Shown: in pieces, positions 56,614-64,000 of the stretch
How positions within the stretch are numbered: the first letter of the stretch is position 1
How the letters are laid out: every line of letters starts with the position of its first letter
Source of the DNA: Adiantum capillus-veneris
Lineage: Eukaryota; Streptophyta; Polypodiopsida; Polypodiales; Pteridaceae
Direction: 5' to 3'
DNA: 64,000 bases
Assembly: GCA_014529385.2 (NCBI GenBank)
Contig: CM043952.1
Location: 63,602,870 to 63,666,869 of the forward strand
Made by a program: the position numbers and the translations under genes
Notes under the pieces: generated by a model
The model's input: the letters and a program-made list of their open reading frames with translations, nothing else
The model's database searches: none
What the model was told of the DNA's origin: nothing

Positions 56614-58236
56614 ATGCGGCAAGTGCATGAGTTAGTTGAGAAGGGCATGGTTAGGCCTAGCTCATCTCCATTTTGCTCACCGGTGCTATTAGTGCGAAAG
56701 AAAGATGGCACATATCGTATGTGTGTCGACTATAGAGCACTAAATAGGATCACTATCAAGTATAGGTTTCCCGTTCCACGGGTAGAAGACCTATTTGATA
56801 AGCTACAAGGATCGACCTACTTCAGTAGGATTGACCTAAAAAGTGGCTATCATCAGATAAGGATAGCTGATCAAGATATTGTAAAGACCGCATTTCGCAC
56901 CACATTTGGTCTTTACGAATACATTGTCATGCCTTTTGGCTTGACCAATGCACCAGCCACATTCAACCGCTTGATGGAGAAGTTGTTCCGGCCTCATCGA
57001 ACCTTCACTGGAGTGTTCTTTGATGATATTGCTTGTGGTGATTGCCTTGGAGCTGTTTTACTCCAAGAAGGGCACACCATAGGCTATGAGAGTCGAAGGC
57101 TCGACCCTGTTGAGCAAGCTCTAGGCATATATAAAAAGGAACTCCTTGCAGTTCTACATGCCTTAGACTCATGGAAGCACTATTTATTAGCGACTCCTTT
57201 CATTCTGCGAACAGATCACCAAAGTCTTAAGCACTTCATGACGCAGACCAAGCTCTCCGACAAACAGATGAGGTGGGCAAATTTTCTTTCGCAATTTCAT
57301 TTTCATATTGCTCACATTGCTGGCAAGCATAATCAAGTAGCTGATGCACTCTCAAGACGACCAAGAGTGAATGTGGTTTCCATAGCAGCTCACAATGATC
57401 TATCTTCAATGATAGATGAGTATGCTAATGATCCCAATTTTAGAGATGTGATTTCAGCCCTTGCATTAGGGAAGAAAGGAGAACCATTTACTTTACAAGA
57501 TGGTTATCTTCTCTATGGAAATAGACTATGCGTTACTAAATCACTACGTGAGAAAGTAATGTATGAATCTCATGCTCCACCGTATGCCGGGCATAGAGGG
57601 ATTCAGTCTACCTTAAAGGGAATTAAAACATATTTCTATTGGCCTACCATGAAAGTGAACATACAAGAGTATGTTTATAAATGTGTGGTTTGCCAAAAGA
57701 AAAAATTTGATAGAGGGAAGCAACTTGGATTGCATCAACCCTTGCAAATCCCTAATTCACCATGGGAGAGCATATCCATGGATTTTATCTTTGGATTGCC
57801 TAAGTCTATCCATGGGAATACGGGAATATGGACGATAGTAGAAATGTTCAGTAAACAAGGTCATTTTATACCTGTCAAAAAGACTATCAAAGCCCATCAA
57901 ATGGCAACCCTCTTCATTTCACAAATTTTCAAGTACCATGGCTTGCCAATGTCTATAGTGTCGGATAGAGATCCTAGAATGACTAGTAATTTCTGGAAGG
58001 GTCTCTTTGAGAATTTAGGAACAAGGCTAAACTTCTCTTCGGCCTATCATCCACAAACGGATGGCCAAAGTGAAATAGCTAACCTAACAATTCTCGATCT
58101 ACTAAAAGCCTATGTAAGGGAAGTAGATCAAAGATCCCAATGGGAGAAGTACTTACCCTTAGTGGAGTATGCTTACAATAACACTGTACATACTTCCACG
58201 GGAAAAGCACCTTTCGAGGTAATTGAGGGAAGATAA
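56614..58236 (+). pseudogene. Element D RT-RNase H-integrase with a 435-bp in-frame deletion
   Basis: Open frame of 540 codons. [53 protein letters not shown] and the FFDD active site near 57018. Immediately after FFDDI the sequence jumps to [10 protein letters not shown], the start of RNase H; compared with B (24618-25052), 145 codons are missing in frame, including the thumb and connection. RNase H and integrase follow ([49 protein letters not shown]). The loss of the RT thumb predicts no activity even though the frame is open. Confidence 0.88.
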
Positions 58237-58862
58237 AAAAAGTCCCTTGCTACTTAAGGTACATGGGAAGATCTTTGCTGCAGATGAGTATAGCCGATAC
58301 CTACAAGAATATTTTCAAAAGATTAAGGATGCTATCTCTATGTCACAGCAAAGGCAAAAGGCTGCTGGTTACAAGCACAGAAGAGCCCAAGCCTTTAAAG
58401 AAAACGATTGGGTCTTGTAAAAGTTTCCCAAGGCTCGATTAAGGCACACGACGGGCAAGAATCCTACGGGCCACCAAAAGTACTATGCTAAACTAGCAAA
58501 AAGGTATTATGGTCCCTTCCAGATTCTTAGGTCAATCAATGAGATGGCCTATCAACTCAAGTTGCCCAATCATTGGCTCGTACACAATGCTTTCCATGTG
58601 AGCCTATTAAAGCCTTACAAAGGAGAGCCACCTCAAGAACCAACTATTGAAGACCCACCGGAGATCGAGGACCAAGAGGAGGTGCTGCAGCCCGAGTCCA
58701 TTCTCTGACATGAAGACAAGGTATTAAGAGGCGGTAAGACTATCTGACGATATCTTATTAAGTTTAAGAATTATCCTTTTGAAGATTCTAGATGGATGCA
58801 AGGCATACAATTAAAGGATAACCTAAACCTTGTCAATGCTTACAATGCTTCCCAAGAGTAAG
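58237..58862 (+). pseudogene. Element D integrase C-terminus and chromodomain, decayed
   Basis: A frameshift at 58230 (GR then [12 protein letters not shown]), a TAA at 58418 (NDWVL), and TGA codons near 58706 and 58745 where B has Arg. Sequence matches B throughout: [28 protein letters not shown], and the chromodomain part [17 protein letters not shown]. At least one of the changes is CGA to TGA, as expected from loss of methylated C. Confidence 0.82.
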
Positions 58863-59207
58863 CAAATGTACAAAATGTTAAAAATGAACAAAGTCTTGTT
58901 TGTCCTATAAGACTCTCTTTTTCTTTATTGTGCACAAAAATGAAGTAGTATGCATGCTTAGATCAAGTTTGCGGAGACGACGTCTTCCAAAGACCAAGTA
59001 GAGCTTGTCACTCTACTATGGAAGACTGATAGAACTAATGTGCAGACATGCTTGCAGCAGCCTCAAGCTCTCAAGCGCCAAATGGACTAGTCATCCATTG
59101 TGGAATGATGTCGTAGGGTAACATAGGGATCCTCTACCCGCTAAGAAAAGGAGTCATGAATATACGTTATCTTCTCTACCCCATAGTCGAGGACGACTAT
59201 GATTTCA

Positions 59208-59219
59208 AGAGAGAGGTAA
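59208..59219 (+). promoter_or_regulatory. Element D polypurine tract
   Basis: AAGAGAGAGGTAA-type stretch directly before the 3' LTR, the same as in element B. Confidence 0.75.
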
Positions 59220-60071
59220 TGTCATAATAATCAATATATAATTCTCCTAAATGATTTTCTCATATTAAACTGATCATTTAATGTGGGGAAGTGCCAGGGG
59301 AGAAAAGGCTAGAATATTGGTTAAGCTAGCAGACCGGCCACAGTAGGGATCCAAAGGAGGGAAAATAGGGATCCAAAGGGGGGGCCATCTGCAAAAGAGC
59401 CATGTGCAACAATGGGCTAAAAAGACCCTAAGGTTCATCCCATTAAGACTTCCAAAATGCTAAGGTTCCAAAATTCAAAGGTTGTGTCAAAAGGTCAAAC
59501 CTAGGGGAAATTGGATGCTTTGTGTGTAACTAAAAAGTCTTTGCATATCCCTACATGGGAGGGGGTGAGCCCTTCTTCTAGGGAATGAGAGAGAAAGTCA
59601 CACACACACACACACACACACAGGCTCCCTTTACACAAAGGGAATTAGGGACACATGTCAGCTCCCTAGCCTAGATGCCCGCAAGGTGTGCCCAATTCCT
59701 ATTGGATGGCCTTGGAGGTGGACCAATGAGAATTAGGCTAGAGTAAATCTAGTTTAATTAATTTAAAAACACTTAATAAAAGAACCAATGAGAATTAAGT
59801 CTCCTAGAAGACTATTGGACAGTCTCCCACGGGGTCCAATGAGCATTCAGGAGCCCAATGGCAAAGGGGTCCAATGAGAGTTTAGTTTAATTATTAAATT
59901 ACCTAAAGCTCTCACAAAAGGGGAAAGGGGGACACATGTCAGAAGGCTATCACTTATGCTGCTTAATAGCCATTGGCTTGACTTGGGGAGGTCCAATGGG
60001 GAGCCTGCAAGAGCAAATAGCAAGAGGGCTCTCCCAAGAGAGAGAGGGGACTGATTTTTGCAAGGCATTAT

Positions 60072-60102
<31 letters not shown>

Positions 60103-60797
60103 TCATGTGTGAAGAAAGAGAAGACTATCTCTTCCCAAGCTTTAATGGAGAGCTCATCACCTACTCCAAGCTTGTGAGATAGAAGCCTACATCGACACAC
60201 TCTTGGCTTGTGGATGCAAATCCAACCAAGAGACAAGCTTCAATGCACGCTCATCTCTTCTACCAAGCTAATTACTAAACTAAAGCTATGCTAATATGAG
60301 TGATTATGTGAGGAGATGTGCATCTTTCTCGTAAGATACTCCTTCTTCCTCTCAATCTACTCTCATACCTTGCTAGCTCTCACCATCTTCGAAGGTGTGT
60401 GAGGTCTTGGGTCTAAGAACGGGGATAATTAAAGTTGTGTTTACTAAGTGTTTTGCTTAGTGCATGAAGCTTTCATCTTCATTGCACTAGCTAATCTTGA
60501 AGGAACAGAAAGAATTGTATTGTACAATGTCTCTCTTGATGGGAGAAACTAGAATACAAAGCCTTTTGGACGGGGGACCGGCTCCATGAAAATCCGGTCC
60601 TCAACTGTTGTCAATAGGTTAATTTCTCTCTCTTTTGAAAGTATTGTTGATGCTATCTAACTAGGTGTTATGATTTTTGTTGCTCTCTCCACCCAAGCAC
60701 TCTTGTAATTTTCATTAGGAATTTATTCTAATGAAATGCCCACTATGTTCATCTTAATTTCCGCTACACATAAGTTTTAGACCATTAAAATGTTACA
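59220..60797 (+). repeat. Element D 3' LTR
   Basis: 1578 bp, TGTCATAATAATC to ATGTTACA, followed by GTGTT. Contains (CA)n at about 59599-59622 and 60073-60099. Differs from the split 5' LTR by several indels. Confidence 0.9.
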
Positions 60798-61663
60798 GTG
60801 TTCGTACTACAGGCGGTTCATTTGAAATTTTGCAGAGGTTGCTTCCCCTTTGCATATCTTGATACAGAAAGGAGTCCCTTTCTCGTGGGGATCCATAGAG
60901 GTGACTGCCTTTCAGACATTGAAAGAGAAATTGACTACAGGACCAGATTTGACTTTGTCAGACTTGCAGAAGTCATTTGAAGTATTTTGTGATGCTTATG
61001 GTCATAGTCTGGGTGCGGTCTTGATGCAAGAAGGCCATGTCATTGCTTACGAGAGCCTAGGCCGGAGATGACAGCACAGATTTATGAGAAAGGGCTTCTG
61101 GTGGTTATCCATGCTCTTACTCAGTGGCGGCATTACCTACTCGGAGCGGATTTTACTGTCTTTACAGACCATGAGAGTTTGCGCTACTTCTTGCCACAGA
61201 AGCAGCTTTCGGAAAAGCAGATGCGGTGGGCAAACATCTTGTCACAGTTTCACTTCCAGATTGTCCATGTGCAGGGACAGAAGAATGTGGTGGCAGATAC
61301 TTTGTCTCGGAAGCCGTTGGTTCTGGCTATTTCCGCGATACATCATAGGAGCTTCGAGGATATGGTCGATCAATATGCCACAGATATAGATTTTGCAGAC
61401 ACTTTCACACGGATACGGGATGGGGAGACAGTAGCTGGATACTCCCTTCAGAAAGGCTACTTGATGAGAAAGACTATGTTGTGCGTTACACAACTGTTGC
61501 GGGAAAAGGCTATGACTGAATGCCACTGTCCACCTTTTACGGGTCACCGCAGCATTGCTACCACCATGAAGGGGTAGAGAGATACTTCTTTTGGTCGAGA
61601 CTCAAAAAGGATGTGGAAGAGTTTGTGCGCAGTATGCCAGAAGGTCAAGTTTGACAGGCATAA
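60798..61663 (+). pseudogene. Element A RT connection, RNase H and integrase zinc finger
   Basis: Resumes after element D: SYYRRFI, VASPLHILIQKGVPFSW, then RNase H: FCDAYGHSLGAVLMQEG, a frameshift/stop at 61070, EKGLLVVIHAL, FTDHESLRYFL, and VVADTLSRKP. Integrase zinc finger: ECHCPPFTGHRSIATT, stop, then in a shifted frame CAVCQKVKFDRH. In the RNase H, the second acidic residue appears in the EKGL stretch. The frame is broken in at least two places; solo LTR G interrupts it at CATAA. Confidence 0.82.
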
Positions 61664-61909
61664 TGTTAAGTATGGAGCCTGATTTACCCTTGTAATTTTC
61701 TGTGGTAAAAGCGCACATTTGTAAGGCCCCCATTATGAGGAGAAGCCATCGTGCGTGAAGGAAAATCACTCACCGAAAACCAAAATTTTCACGGACAAGA
61801 GTCAGGGGCAACTTTAAAGGCCGGAATATTCTTTTTCGCCGGAATATTATGGCCGGACGGCGGCCGGAAAGTGGTCGGAAAACAACCGGTCGGTTGGCCG
61901 GTGGCCGGT

Positions 61910-61993
61910 AGTCAATGGCCGATGGCCGGTGGTCGGAAGTCAATGGCCGGTGGCCGGTGGTTGGAAGTCAATGGCCGGTGGCCGGTGGCCGAA
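61910..61993. repeat. 28-bp tandem repeat in solo LTR G, three copies
   Basis: AGTCAATGGCCGGTGGCCGG starts at 61910, 61938 and 61966. GC-rich, upstream of the TATA box; could act as an enhancer-like array, by position only. Confidence 0.85.
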
Positions 61994-62120
61994 TTCAAAA
62001 GCGGACTTGTCTTCTCAAGGGCGGCCACACATGGGCGGATTGGAGGGTCCGATTTGGACTTATTCGCACAAGGGCGGCTACACATGGCTGTCTCTCATAA
62101 GAGAGGGCAGCCCTTTTGGC

Positions 62121-62130
62121 CTATAAAAGG
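62121..62130 (+). promoter_or_regulatory. TATA box of solo LTR G
   Basis: CTATAAAAGG followed by AGGCCAT, resembling the TATAAGGAGGCCAT in the 17.5-19.3 kb insertion. Confidence 0.55.
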
Positions 62131-62441
62131 AGGCCATTTCTACACACATTTCATAGTGTGCAGTTGATGCAACAAGGTGAGTGTGAGGTGGTGAGAGTGA
62201 AGCAAGGCGGAAGCTCCATTAAGGGTATAATCCCTTTGTAAACTACTTCTTGTTTTGAAGTACTAAAGCCATTGAGTGGCTGCTTTCCCGTGGACGTAGC
62301 CCACATTGGGTGAACCACGTATATCGTGTGTACTCTCTCTCTCTCTCTCTCTCTACTCTATAATCTCGTGTATGTAAATATGTCTCTCTCCATTAAGTAA
62401 TCTACTCAATTATCTATTTAGCGACGTCTTATTTCCTAACA

Positions 62442-62740
62442 CATAAGGCACAGGAATTGTCACAGCCTTTACCCATACCCACCCGCCCCTCGGAAAATAT
62501 TGAAATGGATTTCATTTTTGATCTCCCAAGAGCACAGAATGATCACGATGATTTTCCGATTACATGGCACGTCTGAAACAATTGTCTCTGACAGAGACCC
62601 CAGATTTATGAGTTTATTTTGGAAGGCAATTTGGGAGAACATTGGCATGCGGTTGAAGTTCTCGTCATCGTTCCACTTGCAGACTGACGGGCAATCTGAG
62701 ATTTCCAATTCAGTGGTTTTAGATTTACTGAAGTCTTGTA
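62442..62740 (+). pseudogene. Element A integrase core, shortened
   Basis: NIEMDFIFDLPRAQND carries the first catalytic Asp; [16 protein letters not shown] the second; [15 protein letters not shown] the Glu. Compared with B, about 60-80 residues between the first and second Asp are missing (RAQNDHDD runs almost straight into GTSETIVSDRDP). Element H cuts it after LLKSC. Confidence 0.8.
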
Positions 62741-64000
62741 TGTTGGGGTATAAAGCCCAATGTGGTCGCCCAGGTAAGTGGGCGGGCCACCAGGTATGTA
62801 CACATATTCTTTTGTAAAAACCTAATAAGAACTCACTATGCTCTACGCATTACAGTAGAGCGAGTTCACCATATCGTCGTGCTCTTCTTCTTGCACTCTC
62901 TCTCGCGTCGCACTTCCGCTCGTACTCCTTCAACTGGTATCAGAGCTCACATCGAGGCTCGGGGCAGCACTGCAGGAGGCTAGAGTCACTAGCTCAGATT
63001 GAAGTGAAATTCGACAGGCAAAGACATGGCCCCAAATCTTGTCGAATTTCATTCTGAGGTCATCTCGGTCACCGTTCGGCTTCGACAAAGTTCTGCACAA
63101 GCCATTTTCGACTACGTGGTCTCAACGGGTGCAGATCCGACTCTGCAAATTTGGGGTTTTTGGCCTACGACTGCAGGTGCTGAGGATATCGACACTCCCA
63201 GAGTGTTGATTTGTGGCTGTCTACACATCGAAGGACGGCTCACAGTTCTTGGAGGCGTGTCACATACGACACGGGCGCATCTACACACAGACTGCAGGCG
63301 ACATCTACTAGTTCATCAGGTAGCTTGTGTTTGCTGCTTGATATTCCAGATTTCATCCTGACATTGCAGGTACTTCCACATGGGATGTATTGTCAGAGAT
63401 GATGTATGTCTGTTGAGGGTTTGCTGGCTGTGAGTCACGCAGCAAACAACTGCCGCAGCGGTAACAGCATACAGTGGGAAATTTGTGGATGTATGACTTT
63501 GTGGGAAGTCTATGTACTATCAGATTTACTGCAGCCTTTGTTGAGGGTCGAGTGAGGTTTTATTGAGCTGGGGGATTCTCGAATGTTGAGATCCTTTCGG
63601 TGATACAGGTCTTGGAGCGATCCCTCGAGCACCCTTAGATAGGCAGCTAGGATGTATTGACTGTGAGTTAGACAGTTGGGATTTCATCTTTGCTTTACTG
63701 CCATTGAGGCATTGTCGCAGTCTATGCTTACAGGACAGTGATAGGACAGTCAGAGACAGTAAAGGTGCAAGACAGGTTTACCCACAGCTTACAGTGTTAG
63801 AGAGACAGTGGTTTTTTGAGCTGTTTTTTGGTCTGTTTTAGTACACCAGAGCCATTTTACAAAGGAGACTCTGCCAAAATATCTGCAGAATCTGAAGCTT
63901 TCTTGGTTCATTTGACAGGTTGATATTGGTTCAGAGGTCAGTTTACAGGGGAAACTCTGCCGAATTTTTCCCAGGAAAGTAAACTACTGTGAAGCGTAGC
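62741..64000 (+). mobile_element. Element H: retroelement with a very short LTR, runs off the window
   Basis: LTR-like segment 62741-62934 (194 bp, TGTTGGGGTATAAAG to CCTTCAAC), then PBS. The rest, to the window end, has no recognised gag or pol domain; an ORF at 63026-63361 is unsupported. A phrase with ACTCTGCC is repeated at about 63870 and 63970. LTR length and non-coding interior fit a TRIM/LARD-type non-autonomous element or a Copia element whose coding region lies beyond the window. Confidence 0.6.
62935..62946 (+). promoter_or_regulatory. Element H primer-binding site
   Basis: TGGTATCAGAGC directly after the short LTR; initiator Met tRNA type. Confidence 0.85.

Larger units (their letters stand above)
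61664..62441. mobile_element. Solo LTR G (778 bp) in element A integrase
   Basis: TGTTAAGTATGG to TTTCCTAACA, with the target duplication CATAA on both sides (61659-61663 and 62442-62446); A reads KFDRH-KAQELSQPLP across it. Contains three tandem 28-bp GGCCGGTGG-type repeats (61910-61993), a TATA box CTATAAAAGG at 62121 in plus orientation, and (CT)n at about 62332-62354. No internal region or second LTR: a solo LTR left by recombination. Orientation + is inferred from the TATA box. Confidence 0.85.

Overview
The window reads as nuclear DNA of a large, repeat-rich land-plant genome. Everything recognisable is transposon-derived: a CACTA (En/Spm) transposase gene with introns, several Ty3/gypsy LTR retrotransposons with plant-type primer-binding sites (initiator-Met tRNA and tRNA-Asp), a plant-type LINE with a DUF4283 ORF1, and very long (GA)n arrays. 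I found no convincing host gene, tRNA or rRNA. The species cannot be named; a non-flowering plant is possible from the unusual element families, but that is a weak guess.

Layout. 1-3.4 kb: 3' part of a CACTA element (TNP2-like exons with DUF4218/DUF4216, a Pro/Ser-rich second ORF, subterminal hairpin repeats). 4.1-4.76 kb: roughly 200-bp tandem repeats and a 28-base G run. 6.4-11 kb: minus strand, a badly decayed gag/protease element with W-x-x-K repeats. 11.2-12.1 kb: T-rich tract and (AG)40. 13.6-16.3 kb: minus-strand LINE pseudogene. From 16.9 kb to 62.7 kb everything lies inside one old Ty3/gypsy element, here called A.

Nesting. Element A (+ strand) is cut by five separate insertions, four of them closed within the window: a 1.85-kb non-coding insertion (17479-19331); chromovirus B (20065-28865); chromovirus D (30537-60797); a solo LTR G (61664-62441); and a short-LTR element H (62741 onward) that runs off the window. 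D is itself cut in its 5' LTR by Athila/Tat-like element E (31453-49387) and in its gag by insertion F (51718-55589). Six insertions have both ends in the window, and for each I could place a 5-6 bp target-site duplication. For A and D the coding sequence reads on across the closed cuts made in it, so the history is A, then D, then E and F.

Biology. B is nearly complete: matching LTRs, PBS, one gag-pol frame with one stop codon, PPT and chromodomain. D is its older, broken relative. E is the most unusual: tRNA-Asp PBS, nine copies of a 24-bp palindrome in its non-coding parts, a duplicated H2C2 zinc module, a second retropepsin domain after the integrase, a W-P-K repeat tail, two identical polypurine tracts and a long coiled-coil ORF3. 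The decayed minus-strand element at 6.4-11 kb shares the protease plus W-x-x-K arrangement, which suggests a wider family.
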